Source of the DNA: Prinia subflava
Taxonomy: Eukaryota; Chordata; Aves; Passeriformes; Cisticolidae
Length of the DNA stretch: 64,000 nt
Reading direction: 5' to 3'
Assembly: GCF_021018805.1 (NCBI RefSeq)
Contig: NC_086249.1
Span: 76,906,472 to 76,970,471, forward strand
The notes below the pieces were generated by a model. It was not told where the DNA came from and did no database searches. It saw only the letters and a program-made list of their open reading frames with translations. The position numbers and the translations under genes were made by a program. This document shows, one piece after another, positions 37,560 through 51,190 of this stretch; position 1 is the stretch's first letter; each line of letters begins with the position of its first letter.

Positions 37560-38060
37560 CAGGGCTATAATGAACCATTACATATGCGTACCTGCAATAT
37601 GAGAAAAATTAATAATGTCTTCTATTTGCTCAGTATTTATTCAGCATTCACGAGAAAATAACAAATAACTTGATAATATTAATGAAAAAAAAAATCCTGT
37701 GGAAAGCCTGCACAGCTGGAGAGAAATTTTTTTTACTGCATGAAGCCCACTTTCTCTCCCGCCAAGCTATTGTCATTATTCGGAATAACTTTTTTTCACT
37801 CCAAGGGTAAAGTGACAGCCTTGCAAATTCTATACAGAAATTGCATGGTTTTTAACAGAAGCTTGTATGTAAGCCCTTTTATGTCTGAGTGACTTTAAGT
37901 ATAGTCAATATTATTGCAAAAAATATTTTTTTAAATAAAATTAATTCTGTTGGCAAAAAATAGATTTTCAGAAACTGTCAGAAATGTGATGTTTTATCAC
38001 CATTTTTATGATAATATGTGCACTAGGACTCTTTGGACAACTCAGAAGCCCATAATTTCA
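37560..38060. promoter_or_regulatory. weak candidate conserved non-coding stretch
   Basis: Long AT-rich sequence with isolated CpG (CCCGCC, ATTCGGAATAAC), TGATAATATTAATGA, and several ATTGCA/TTGCAAA motifs. It resembles known conserved non-coding DNA in texture only. Could equally be neutral AT-rich DNA. Confidence 0.15.
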
Positions 38061-41000
38061 GAAAACATTAAAAATTTCTACATTAAATAGTTGCATAATT
38101 TCCAAGTATCTCACTTTTGAAGCTCATGTGATAGCATGTTGCTTCCTAAGCTACTAAATCCTAAATAACTTTAAGAATGACACAATGCTCCATACACAGT
38201 TAGTGGCATTTAGAATGAATCACAAAGGACAGATACTATGGCATTTTGGTTGGTCAAAACTTAATCAGTATTCACTCAGTCTCTCCTAAAGTATGCTATT
38301 AATATCACTGCAGACAAGTGGCTGTGTATGTTCCTGCATTTCCTTCAAAACCAAATTTTACCCCTCACACTCTCAAAGAAAAACCCAACCCAGTATGTCC
38401 CAAAGGCAGAGAACTACAACGGCAAAACCATGCCAAAATATATAGAACTAAAAATGTTAGAGATTTTCAACCACATTTTTTTGCAGCCTGGCTAGCACTG
38501 TATTGTCCAAAGCCTTTGAGTTTTTGCACAAGGCAGGAAGAAATCACAGAAAATTAGGCTGCATCCCTCCTAACACAGTGAAGGGATCACACCTGAGGGC
38601 CGGCCCACAGCCATTCATATCATTAAATCTCTGACAGCAGCATGGGTTTGACTGGGGCCAGCTCTTGCAAGGAAAAGCCCTGCATGCCCGGGGTCTCTCC
38701 CAATAGGCAGTGTGCGTGAAGCCACTCTGCTGCATGGCTCTGAGAGAGCTCAGCTTTTTGGGCTCGAGCCACAAAATGCTGATTAGCCTCAAGCAAAGAG
38801 AACACTTATTAGTCCATTTTACTTATTAGTACAGACATTGCAATAGAATACTCTTGAAAGTGATTTAATTTCCTTTTATTAGACTCCTCTTCTCTCACAC
38901 AATTCCCTTAAAGTCTTTCTGCCAAGTGAAGCTAACTGCTAACTCATGTGCTGCTCCTAAATATGATTAAATAAGATTAACAAAAGAATACTTGTCTCAG
39001 CTTCCAAATGAGGAAAGCTGCCTCTCTCAGACATAAACAGAGAGCTCGTGCATCCTGGGTCAGACCAAAATGTGGCAGTGATGGGAGAGCTCCCACTGAT
39101 CATCTCCAGTTGTGGAAAATCAGGCACCACGGAGGAATTTCCTACATATAAGAGAATGTCTACTGAAAATATTAGTGTAGGAGGCAGGAAAAGGTGCATG
39201 GCCACAGTTGTGCGGTGTTGGCCACTGAACTCACATCTCAGTCTGAGGCAGGTTTTCAGAGACACAGCTAAGGTGGGGCTGGCAGTAGGTCTGTGACCCT
39301 GCAGGCTCACAGGGCAGGCAGGGCTGTGTCCATGGGAGTCAGGGACAGTGGGGCAGTGACTGCCTGGCCCTGCAGCCACAACTGCAGTCTGCAGCCCAGA
39401 ACACAGGGAGTGTGGGCTCTGCCTCTGCCTCCGTTACTCTACAGCTCTCATCCCAGGAAACGTGGCAAAGCAAATGGCATTGCTGCTTTGGATAGACAGA
39501 CAATTTAACAGCATCTAGTTACATTCTCTGGTCAGTTCCTTAATGCCTGTTTAACCAAGGAGGAAACTGTTGTCACCATAGGGTTTGCTGAAGGGCTCTG
39601 TCGTCTCAAGTCACATCTCCCTGTGGTTTCAGTTTGTTCTGTGCAGTCTTACCAAGGGGGTAGAAAGTCAGTTTTTCTCCAAAGACAGCAACTGAAGGCT
39701 GAAGCCCCAGGTTCCCAGCAGTGCAGATACCTGCTATTGCCCAGATTTTATTCTTCTTTTGTTAGGACTGATAATACACATCCTTTCTGGTATTATTTTG
39801 GTATTAATTTTGTTGGCCTCAGAGGAACTGTGCAGGGCCATACAAAATGAGGATCCATCTGGCCCTTTGCCCTCAATAACAAGGATTCATTTCTCTGTAT
39901 TGGAACAAGATGGTGATTGTGCTTTTTCCCCTAGCTTTGTGAAACACTCTAAACAGAAATTAGTAAGTATTTTACTGTATTATTTTTGCATAGCAGAGAG
40001 GCTGGATAATTAATTCTGGATTCTCTCTTGCTTTGTCAAATAACAGGGTATATACAGTTGCTACAAAACAACAATTTTTAAAATTAATTCTGCCAGATTA
40101 GCACTGTAGTGTTTCATTTTTATACTGACCTGACTTTCCCTACCACAAAGCCTTTACACACCAGCTACTTGAGTTCTAAAAGGAATATGGGAATATATTT
40201 TATCTGTAGCATCCTATTCAGTTCTAAAAAGACCAGGTTTTGCTGTATTTGAAAATGTCAGTGCCCCAGCACATGGGTGGCTAATGGCACAGAGCGTGCC
40301 TCCACATCCTGCACTGGCATCCGAAGACTGAAACCACATTACCTTTGAGTGGTGTTAGTTCTAAGTTATAGTCCCATATATGAGTTTCTAGCTTGACCTC
40401 CTATTTCCACCAAAACATTTATATTTTTTGTCTTTTTAAGATGGTATTTATTAACTGACATCAAGATTTACTATGTTCAAGTCTTAAATATACAGCATAC
40501 TTCAAATCTCAGATTCCTTTGAGACAGCATTTTCAACAAAAGCAGTGGAAGCAGCAAAAATACAAGAGTGACAATTCAGGGGAACAGCTGATGTACAACT
40601 AATTTATGGTTGGTTGACATTACCTGTGTTAGTGTAGCATTTAATGCATTTTACATGATGTTCTGTATCTCAGACTCTATCTGTTAAAGGTCAGGGAAGC
40701 AATATTTGCATGTCCGGGTTTAAAATGTTGGCTGTGAATGTTTATTGACAGTTGGAAACCACAACGTGGGCAACAAAAGGATGTGCCATGCATGGTGGCC
40801 ACACCAGGAGTAGGTTCTCTTCAGATGAGCTAACAGTAAGTAACAGATTAACTGGAGAGGGACTCTGATGATCTGAGAAAGCATGAAAATGTGTGAAAAG
40901 TAAGCAATCCTCCTCCAGCCTTTTGGATGGAGAAAGACCCTGGCTTAAGCAGATACACAGAATAAGTCCAAGGCACAACATACAGAGGGTGTGTCCTGAA

Positions 41001-43428
41001 ATTTCCATGGTGTGGGGAGTGAAGGGGATGGTGGTGTATACAGGTATGGCTCTCTGTAATCATTGCAGCTTATGTGGACAAAGACAGTATGTCTTTAGCT
41101 CTGGTACAATTCTGCTCCAACAGCACAAGGTACAGTATGGACTGCTAATTCTCACTGAGAAGCTGGAGAAGCTCCAGGCAGAGCTTGCTGAGGCTCTACA
41201 GTGCTGCTATCCATACCATTAGCAGTACCCAGGCTGGCTGGAGGAAAGCTGACAAAGGTGCAGTGACTGCTCAGAAAAGGCACTGTGCACACGAGCTGTG
41301 GTTACAAGGGCAGGGTTTATAGGTGAGTGCTGCAGGTTGGATTAAACAGCTCGAAACGTGTCTCAATGTTTCTGGGATTTAGTGCCTTGAGAGCAATGCT
41401 AGATTTTCCAAACGCTCTTGGATATGTATGATTTCTTTATTTGAGTAAGGAAGACACAAAGAATAATACTGAAGAAATGCAATGAACAGTATACATCAGC
41501 TAAAATAATGCTTTAATTGCTCTGAAATTTAGGATTTTAAAAGCAAAGCCATGCTGTGGAAGTTCTTCTGAAAGACTGCTATGTAAAAAGGTGATATTTT
41601 ATGCATCTGATACATTATTTAACATGATTCTGACACTTTGGAATACTTCTGTATTCAATGAGACTAATCAAGTGTCTCTAAACTGGAGGTGCTTGTATGT
41701 CTCCATACCTTCCCTCGTCTCCACCATCTCTCTTCTGCCTGAAGTTGATGTGTTCCTCCAGAAACTTTTCCAGGAGCTTCCCACCAGGTTCAGTCACAAC
41801 AGCTAACCTGAACTGCCCCACAAAGGTGCTGATCTGAGGCTGGCCTTCTCACCTCCCTCTTACAATTGCCCAGCAGTTCCTTCCCAGCAGTGAGACTGCA
41901 AAGAAACGCTCTGCTAGTGCAAGGCAGCTATTGCACAAGTGCTGTGCAGAAAAGTGGGTCTCATTCCACCTGCAGGGTTTTCCCTCTGCTTTGGAAAGCA
42001 ACAGGAGTGTTTAGAAATATACTGCTGATTACCATATTTGTGTTCTGTAATTCTTCACATGTCCAACTCCACTAGGAGCTTAACTGGAGCCAGTGGGATC
42101 TTACAGTCATTAAGATTTACAAGGCAGCAGTTCACAGTTGTTGAACTAACAACCTACCTCTAAGAAACTGATTTTTCTCCCCTCTAAGTATTGACACGTG
42201 CTCCACTGACTGTGATGCTTATTCACAGTGACAGTGTGTTTGGTAGAATTTCATGTTTTCACAGGATTTGTCTTGTGCAGACAGATTCTAATTTACCTCT
42301 GCTCTTGTTTTAATTCAATCAGCTGATGGAGTGCAGCTGATCTCATGGCACATATGGCTGTTCAGGTTTGAAAAAAGGCCCTGAATATTTGATGGGTCGA
42401 TCCTTAATGCTTTCTGCTAAAGAATTAGTAAGACTGCTAATGAGCCAAGGGAACCCAGTGTGGGAAAGGGAAAAGATACAGAATTAGATTCTGTTTACAT
42501 TCCTTTTTTTTTTAATGTTGCTCAAATAGGAACTGCAGTGCTTTACACACTCTGATTAGATTCACAGGGTAGAGAGAGTCAAGTAAATCATTTATCACAG
42601 CCATCACACTTAAAATGTCATTTTCATAAGTGGGATGTCCTGTGGCCATGAGGAGTCACAACCTACTTCAAGACCATCTGTGGGTGCTTATCCCTCCCTG
42701 CTCAGGAGGTTCATGCACCATGGAGAGTTCTCCTCCACTGGGAGGGGATGTTCACAGCTAGAGTCCATGGCCTTTCACTGCCTCCCAATGGCTTTTTCTA
42801 TCTCTTCTGAAAGAAATTATCTGTCCTGCACTGCAGACCCCAACCTGTCTCCCCACTGGTCCATGCCATTTCAAAGGAAGTGGCTTTTTCTGTGTTAACT
42901 GGTTTTTCTCCAGCCCTCTCTCTGCACTCCTGTTGCTCCTCCAGCTTCCCACTGTCTTTGCATTCTGCAGCCAAACACTGTTTGCAGGCCAAACACTCAA
43001 ATTATGCCTCTCTCTACCCAGTTCAATGACACCGCTCATGTCAGCACAAAAAAAAAACCAGGGAACTCACACGGAACCTCTTCAATAATCAAAAGCTCAG
43101 CTTGCCTTTGGGTTTCCTTCCAACAAAGCTACCACAGCTCTAGCAAATCACAGCTAAGACTGTAAGAATGGCCAGATCAATCTCCACTTACCTTAGAAAT
43201 CAAGAACTGCCTGCACTCCCTTACTTCTTAAATCCATAGGAAATATTCTCAGAGTGCATCCTTTATTAGCTGCAACAGTTAACTTAGTGGGGAGGCAGGA
43301 CTCTTGTTGCTCCCGTTCTTTGAAGGTACAACAGTAAAATACATGTTTACTTTAAACCTCACCAGTCATAACAAAATACACCGTTCCACACACTAATAAA
43401 GTCAAATAGAAATCAGCCAAAATTACTA
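38061..43428. other. no supportable gene or repeat
   Basis: Mostly AT-rich. A CpG-poor, GC-richer patch at 39020-39430 gives a 140-codon minus frame (38957-39379), and another at 42620-43030 gives short overlapping frames. None shows domains, and no dispersed repeat was recognised. Confidence 0.45.
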
Positions 43429-43950
43429 TCACAGAATCACAGACTCAGAGAATCATAGAATGGTTTGGGTCAGAAGGGGTCTTCCAGGTCTTCTAGCTCC
43501 AACCCTCCTGCAAAAGGCAGAGACATCTTCCATGAGACCAGGTTGTTCAGGGCCCCATCCAACCTGGCCTTAAACACCTCCAGGGATGGGGCATCCACAG
43601 CTTCTCTGGGCAACCTGTTCCAGTGCCTCCCCACTCTCAGAGTAAAGAATGTCTTCCTAGTATCTCATCTAAACCTAATCTCTTTTAGTTTGAGTCCATT
43701 CCCCCTTGTCCTGTCCCTACATGCTCTTGTGGAAAGTCTTTCTCCATCTTTCTTGTAGGCTTCCGTTAGGTACTGAAGGCTATAATTAGGTCACCCTTAA
43801 GCCATCTCTTGTGCAGGCCAAACAATACCAGTTTTCTCAGCCTTTACTCACAGGAGAGGCGCTCCTTCCTTCCACCAATCAACTCGGTGGCCTCCTCTGG
43901 GCTTGCTCCAACAGGTTGATGTCCTTCCTGTGCTGAGGACCCCAGAAATG
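43429..43950 (-). mobile_element. CR1: CR1 LINE 3' end, 5'-truncated
   Basis: The left edge carries the reverse-complemented octameric tail of CR1 (ATCACAGAATCACAG, AATCATAGAATGG). The classic 3'-region landmarks follow: CCATCCAACCTGGCC, CACCTCCAGGGATGGGGC, CTCTGGGCAACCTGTTCCAG, AGGTCACCCTTAAGCC, and GGCCTCCTCTGGGCTTGCTCC. The match ends just after TGCTGAGGACCCCAGAAATG near 43950, where the usual internal sequence is missing, so the element is 5'-truncated. The tail at the left places it on the minus strand. It is the least diverged CR1 copy here. The 97-codon plus-strand frame at 43465-43758 lies within it and is not a gene. Confidence 0.97.
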
Positions 43951-46900
43951 AAGTAATCTTGCTTAGCCAGCCTGTGTTTTAGCAAGGAAGTGAATAGGTT
44001 GGCTTTGGCAATGTCTCAGGAACTCACACAGCAAGTGCTCCCTGCACGGTGGAACAAAGGATATTTGTGTAGTCCTAATTTTTATTTTCAACTTCAAAGT
44101 TTTCTATCACATCCTCCATGAACAATGTAAAGCTTACAAGGAATTGCCTTTTAAATCTACTAGCAAGAAATGAGGCTTTTCTCTCATGTTTTGACATTCC
44201 ATCTGTAACTTGGTCTTACTGGAGTTATTTACATTGAAGGCTCTCTTAGAAGTTTCTCTATCCTCAAAGTGTGTGCCTGCAGCTGGACAGAGAAGTCAGT
44301 ACACTTTGAAGAAGCTGCTATAATTTAGTGCATGGGGTTAGATGAGGTTCAGGATTCCTGCAGTGATTATAAACTCTACAGGAGACCTTACAACAGCTCC
44401 AATCTCGACAGGGTTACTGTCTTGTTAATCAACCTCCTTCAGGATTGGAAGAGGATCCGTGTTTCAGTACTTGGGGGCAATTCTCTGGAAGGTGCAGTTT
44501 TGTGCAGAAGGACCTGTCAGTTTAGAAAGTCTATAGAGCTTTGATACATTCGGTAAAACAACATCAAAAAAGACTAGACTTCAGCTGTGGCAACCTGTGT
44601 TGCAGCAGACAGCAAAAAAAACTATAAAATCTTGTCACAGTTAGTGCAACATCAGATTTGGTGATTTTAAAGCCACACCCAAACTGATTTGCAGCCCAGG
44701 TCCAGATGTTAGCTCTGGCCATGGCCACATCCTGGAACCAGAGGGTGACAAGATCTGTGCACAAACCTGCCTTTTCTCAGCTCCTAGGGGAAGGGAACAC
44801 AGGGAAGCAGATGGAGCAGATCTGGGGCACACTTACTACTGCCCCCAGTCTTGACTGGGGAAACATGGACATGCCATGGAAGTACCTATTTCATGGAAAA
44901 GTCACAGCCTGACATTTGCAGAGAACACATTACCTAGAAAGACAGGATGTTTTCTGCTCTGTGTTGTGCAAGAGACAGCTTAAATAGGGTGAAACCATCC
45001 TTAAAAGGATGAATTTTAAGCATCTTCTTCCTTTTCCTGATGCTTCATACATGTGGGGTGGCCCTTCCCATAATAAACACATTCCAGCAGGCCAGCCAGC
45101 TTTTCTGAGGGTACACAAATATTGCAGCTGCTGTGGCTTTTCATTGCCTGCCTTTAGGCACCTGTATAGCAACTTCATATATTCTGTTTGAAAAGAAGCT
45201 AAACTTCGGCTTCATGGTGTGAATAGCACCTCCAACTAAAACATGGCAATGGCATTCCTTATAAACAGTCTGTTTCAGAAAAGTAGAAAATCTGTGTTAC
45301 AACTTTGTGGATCTGCTCAGGACAAAAAGAAGGCATGGAGAGAGATGGAAATGTCTAGACACCAGTAAATTACAAACTGAGGAGCAAAGGCACATTATTA
45401 TTGTTGCTGTTTTCAGTAATTATCAGTTGCAACAGCCACTGCAGATCTAGATTTGTATTATGAGAGGACCTAAGCACTGCTTTTGTAATACACAGCAGTA
45501 CCTTGACATAGAAAATCCACTTTTCAGTACAAAAGAGAGCAGATGGACATATCTGACCTGACAGTATTACAAGAAACATTTGGGACAAAAATGTTCAAGT
45601 ATGAGAAACAATGGTAGAGCCCTGACCTCACCACTGGTTTTCCACCATACTTGGACAAAAAGGAGCCCCTTAAGATTTGGAGGTAGGTATGGAGCTGGTT
45701 GGGAAAGTTTTCAAGGCTCTTCCCAGGTCTGATGGGAAGTACTGGAGAAATTAATTGATGTAAAACTTAGCAGCACTTTGACATCAACAGCTAAGCTAAA
45801 GTGGGATATATTATGTTAGCATGGCCTGGAGGCCTTAAAACCAGAGACAAATAGCTGTACCTGATGTGATAGAGAAGGAGATGACAGTGGTGAGATGTGA
45901 AGACAAATGTCTCTGGGCAAGATGTCAAGCTAGGAAAATGATCTGCGCAGCAGCATGAATGGAGGTGGGTAACACTGAATTTGTCAGAAACTAGGAAAGG
46001 ATGCACCAGCAATCAAAGTGTGTAATAAGAATTTTGGACCAAAGACTTACACCCTTGAGAATAAAGAGCTTCAGTCAGAAATACTATAGAGTAACAGCCT
46101 GGAAGATTTATGTGTAGTCTTAGACACAGAGACACAAGGGAAGCCCAGAATAGAAAGTGATGCCCAGGTTTGCAGACATGGAAGATGGGCAGATTGGTGA
46201 GGTTACCCATCATGAAGCTTGACAAAGGTGTTTCTTGAGGAACATTCCAAAGGAAAAAAAACGAGAGAGCAGCAGCTGTGTTCATTGTTTTGGAGATGCA
46301 CCTTGGTATCTTTAGTCATACAGCATGTTTTTCTTCTCAGATGGGTTCTCTTACATACCCATCTTACTCTGTGTGGAAGAAATTGTGCCTCTTCCACATT
46401 TTTGCTTAATTGCATGAGCTAAACTACAGAAACTAAAGCAGGAAGATTAGTTACTCTGACTGTTCATTTTAAAAGCCTTGCATGAAAAGGTGAGTCTAAG
46501 TGTCACATCACATCATGAATTTGTGACATCTGCCACTAATTTGTAACAAATCAGAAGGGACTGTGGCTTAAGCTTGTTGAATATGCACCTAAGTCCTAAC
46601 AAAGCCTAGTTTATAAATGTTAGCTAAGTAAAAACTCTGCCAGTGAAGTCATAAGCAGTAATCATCATCACCCTTCAATAAACTCTGTCCAGTTTAAGAA
46701 TTAAAAGCTGCAAGTAACATATTGAGGGAGAATGGAGAATTGCCTTTAGAAACAGCAGGCTTAATGCACTGCTAACCTCCAAACCAAATATTTATAACCC
46801 TGTACCTTATAAATCATCAGAAATATCTGGGTGGGGGAATATCCAAGAGGCAGAAGCACATACAGTAACAGGGAGGTTTTAGCATTCCACCTACCTTGCT

Positions 46901-47608
46901 TGATGTTTCAATCACTAGTACATCGAATTTTTAAGTATTGTGAATTATTATCATTTTTGAAAAAGAACAAAAATAACCATGAGTTAAAATATTACAGAAA
47001 AGTTTCATTGTTTATAAATTTTTTGGCCACAGAAAATAATCAATATCCAAGTTGATTCAAGCTGAGATCTGTCTGGATATGTATTAATTTGCTCCATGAA
47101 AATAAACTAGAAATTACTAAGATAAATAATAATGAAATATGGAAGTAACTACAGATTTTGCACTTTGTCATTATATAATGGACATAATGAAAATAATGAC
47201 ATTACATAATTAAATCCAGGTGGAAAATGACCTTCCTAGACCTCCCTTCAAAATTAAGATTTTTGACAGTCATGATTAATGAAAACATGCACTTTGCATG
47301 GTTTGTAAACCTGAAACATCATTGTACATTTCAGTTTATAATTTATCCCATTATCTGCTTCTCCATGCATGAAGGTCAGCTGTACAGGCATAAAGTGGCA
47401 GTGAAATCCACAGGCTTTGAAAGGCCATTCTCACAGATTTTTCAATTATTTTTCATGAGGAAATAATTTTGTCTACTTTTTCCTTAGAAAGATGACAATC
47501 TAAAGAGGAAAATTTTAACAGCAGCAATTGCAATATTCTCGTTATTGTCTTGTCTTTTCAGAGCAAACAAAATGGGACTGGGAAAAAAAGATTTTTCAAG
47601 ATTCCTAC
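43951..47608. other. no supportable gene or repeat
   Basis: AT-rich DNA with scattered frames below 100 codons on both strands, for example 44332-44544 plus, 45370-45588 minus and 46013-46285 minus. None is recognisable. Confidence 0.45.
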
Positions 47609-47653
47609 CCGCAATATTTCTTCAATGCAGCTGTTATCTCCTGTTCCACTGTC
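47609..47653 (-). other. candidate 45-nt exon, minus strand
   Basis: On the minus strand the pyrimidine-rich tract CTTCTCATTTTGTTTACAG immediately precedes this segment, and CGG|GTAGGA follows. The segment is 45 nt, a multiple of three. It is open in two frames, reading DSGTGDNSCIEEILR in phase 0 and TVEQEITAALKKYCG in phase 1. I cannot assign either peptide to a protein. The acceptor is strong and the donor moderate. It lies about 3 kb downstream, in the minus direction, of the CpG island at 50490-51190. A chance match remains likely. Confidence 0.27.
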
Positions 47654-50489
47654 CTGTAAACAAAATGAGAAGACAGTTTGTTTATGTTTGAAAAAGAAAT
47701 AACAATTAGGTCTGAGGACATGGTTGTCACATGAAATATATTCCGACCTCTACTGCAGTTTCAAAATGAGGCCAAGTCTTTCCAGCATATGAAAAGTTGC
47801 ATTGCTTAAAAGTCTGAAATTATTCCCCATCAGCACCACAGGAAGATGCAATATTTACAGTGTTTACATATGACTGCAACATATTTCTATAAATTCAATG
47901 GACGTTTTCCACACCACTTTTGGGTGCTGTTCCTGCAATTTTGGCTCTACTGTGTATGAGTAAGCAGAAGAAAAGAAGTTATTGCCTGTACATGGATCCA
48001 GTGTGCATTTATTTATATTAAATAAATAACATCTCTCCACATCCTTTGTGCAGCAAAGCTCTGCAGTGACAGTGTCTGTGCAAAGCCTGGGGATGTACAG
48101 GGTAGAGGCCCCTGTGATGCTGAGGGGAGAACTGCAGAGACTGCAACTCTGGCAGCAATACTGAGTGTGGCTGGCAGCAATACTGAGCACGGGCACAGCA
48201 GTCCTGAGGAGCTGTGATTTCCTAAAAGGCTGACTCTAAGCCCACCCATACATTGTGGGACTGAGGGCACAGAAGAATTTGACTCTCCCAAGCAGTATGA
48301 CTCACTCCAGAGCTACTCTGCAGAGGGGAAATCAGAGATTTGGCAGGGCACTATCCCCCCCGCAGGAACCATCCAGACGGTGCCAAACCTACGTGTTCAT
48401 GGACCCAAACTTCTGCCAGCAAGGACAGGGCAGTGTGGGACACATAACCCCCCTCCCTCCGGCCTGCCCTCTGCCCACAGGCTGCTTGTACTGCCTAGCA
48501 AAACTGGGAACAGAGGGCACACTTGGATGGAGGTACTGATGCCATGAGCGTGCCCATCTCCTACAACTCTCCACAAGATACAGGTGGCTGCTGCATCCAC
48601 CAAGCTGTCTGGGGATTTCCTTCACCACACTATACTCCCTGACAATCTCCCCCCAAAAAGGCTTTCTTCTTTTTGCAGAACAGAACTAACTCAGGGAAGC
48701 TGGGGATGGGCTTGAGGTCTTCCCACATGGGAAAGGAGGATAGAAAAAAAATCCACCTGGTAATTGTACCCAAAGAACTAGAACAGAGGTGAGCTGGTCT
48801 TCTCTTGTTTTCAAAAAGTCCATGGATGCTCTGAATTTTCAGGTGTGCACATGGAGATACATCAAAACAATTTTTTTCCCCAAACTTCTGAGCTCTTCTC
48901 ATTTGGAAATCAGACTTCTCTACCACATCTGTATTAGTGCACCCAAAAAATCACAAGGCACAAAAATAGATACATCTGCCTACTAAAGCCAAATGATGGC
49001 ATTGACCAATCTGTGCAAGTCCTGGACACTTTTACCACCACTGCCCAGTCTGAGCTGAGGGGCTGAGGAGGTCTGGATCTTCAGCTACCTAAAACCCACC
49101 AGCTGTAACCAAGCTCAGGAGAACAGCCATGCATATGCTAAAGAACAATTTATGCTTTCTAATTTTTTGTGGCTGTTGTTTCATGACAGTTCATAGAAAG
49201 TCATAAGTGCTTTATTGTCTGTACTCCTTCTAAATCTTTGCTGAATATGGTCCTTGATTGTTAAACAAATGAATTATATTAACTCTTCTTGGTGAAACAC
49301 AGTCCATCAGTTTTACAGATCACTAGAAATTACACCGCTGATTTTGAAGGCAAAGGTACTAAACATGTGGTGGAGTCAGGCTTTGGAGAATTACTCATAT
49401 TTGATATATGGATGCTGAAAAGAAGCTGCTGCCCTGAGCAGATGAGGTGTTCTGACCTCAGCCCTGTCCCTGAGGAGCTGCGCAGCATCATGTCTGATAG
49501 GTCACAGGAGCAGGAGGACAAGTTTTCATGTTGCCAGTGAACCTAGCAAGATGGAGAGAAACATCAATCTCTGCATATTTAATAATTTAAAAATTAGTAT
49601 TAGATAATTGCTATTTCTCTCTTCTCTGCGGGTTTCCATCTATTTTTTCCCTTTCCTTCCCCAAGCCCCAGTTTGTTCACTTGTTATCCCACTAACAGTG
49701 GAGAGTGTAAAGCTCTCATCATGAGTGCCTTGTTTACAGAGCAAGAAATTCACTGCCATCCTTAAGTTCTCTGTTCTAGTCTGTTGCCATCTTACAGAAG
49801 GGACGAGGTGACCATATGATCATATGCTGTATAGAATCCATGGACCATATGATAAAATGATGATCTCTCTTTCTCTGTGAGGATAAAAATACTGAACGTG
49901 AATTTGGCTGATGTGTTTTTCAGACTAGGATTAGGAACACGTGTCTGTTACAAAATTAAGCAACTCTTCTAGAAGTGTACTGAAATAAGTGTGCAAATAC
50001 TAATGAGCAAGAAATTTTGCTTTCTATTACCCCAGAACTAAAACTTCAGCTCTTCTTTCTAGCCCATAATCTCTCTGGGCAGGGAGTAAAAACTTTTCAC
50101 ATCTCTCTCTCAATATCATCACGCAGCCTTTCAAAGGGTGAAAAATAAGCTGGAAACACAAAACCAAAGACAAGGTATGTAAAACCGATAGAATATTTGG
50201 GGAAACCCCCCTCAATTTCTACATTTTCCTCTTTTTTTCATATTTTGAGTGTCAAATACAAATTTCTTAATTTATTTTTGCTTTGAATACTTACAATGAT
50301 CTTAACAATACTGTTGATATCAAACTTTCTAGGACATCCATTGCATCTCTACTGACGTTACAGAGGAAAATGCGCTACCATGAATCTGGCAAACTGGATT
50401 TAAAATCGTGACCGTAGCTTAACTTGAAAAAAAATATTGTAAGCCTGGCAAACGTTTCTTGAAATCCGAATGAAAACAAGGGATTGCGT
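47654..50489. other. no supportable gene; 22-bp near-tandem and a palindrome
   Basis: A 22-bp unit starting CTGGCAGCAATACTGAG is tandemly duplicated at 48149-48170 and 48171-48192 with differences only near its end. CATATGATCATATG at 49813-49826 is a perfect 14-bp palindrome, and ACCATATGAT recurs about 33 bp later. GC-richer 48040-48630 gives overlapping frames without recognisable products. Confidence 0.45.
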
Positions 50490-50699
50490 TAGCTGCAGGG
50501 AACAAAGAGCACGGAGCCCTTGACACGCTCCTTGCTTCGGTGGAGCTCCCCGTGCGAGCCCTGTTGCGTTGGTGCCGGCTGTGACGCAGCCCCTGCGCAG
50601 GCAGCGCTGATGTCTGCGCTGCTGGCAGGCTCTGCAAAGCACTCCCTGCTCCCTCTCGATAGCCACAGGACATTTGTGCAAGAGACGTTCTCTCTCTCT

Positions 50700-50733
<34 letters not shown>

Positions 50734-51190
50734 TTAAAATTAAAACCAAATAAAGATTTTGAGGCTGCTGCTGCAAACTAAGCTGAGAAGCTGCTCCCCT
50801 GTGTTTGTTCTGACACCGACGAACCCGTCTCATTTGCCTCCCTTTCTGTTTTGCGAACTGTCACAACAAATTTGCCTCACTGAACCTCCAGCGGACCGTC
50901 AGCGAAATACTGGCAAGTCCTGGGGAGCTGTCAGGGAAAGCGGGCTCAGCCTCTTTCCCCTCGGATGCCGTGCCCCTTCCCCTCGCCAGGCAGCCTGCAC
51001 AGCCCGCAGAGCGCCGAGCACCCGCAGCCACGGGCGGCTGCCGGGCGCGCTGGCAGCGGGATGCGGAGCTGCCGCCCAGGATAAGGCAGCGGCTGCTGAG
51101 GAAATAGCCGGGAGCGCCGTGCTGCTGATAACGCGAGCAGCTAATTACCATGCAAAGCACAGAGAACTGCGAGAAACGAGCCTGACTAAA
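50490..51190. promoter_or_regulatory. CpG island, split by a T-rich tract
   Basis: About two dozen CpG lie in 50940-51175, and about a dozen more in 50510-50690. Between them is a pyrimidine/T tract with T-runs at 50699-50711 and 50713-50731. The right edge holds a compact homeodomain plus POU-like motif group, CAGCTAATTACCATGCAAAG (51139-51158). This is the strongest CpG island of the window and a plausible promoter or developmental regulatory element. The 191-codon plus frame at 50759-51334 runs across it in Ala/Arg-rich, non-domain sequence ending in poly-Phe. The minus frames (50861-51160, 50489-50833, 50400-50681) overlap in several phases. None is accepted as a gene. Confidence 0.6.

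Noticed and set aside
43465..43758. 97-codon plus-strand frame
   Set aside because: Antisense of the CR1 3' region.
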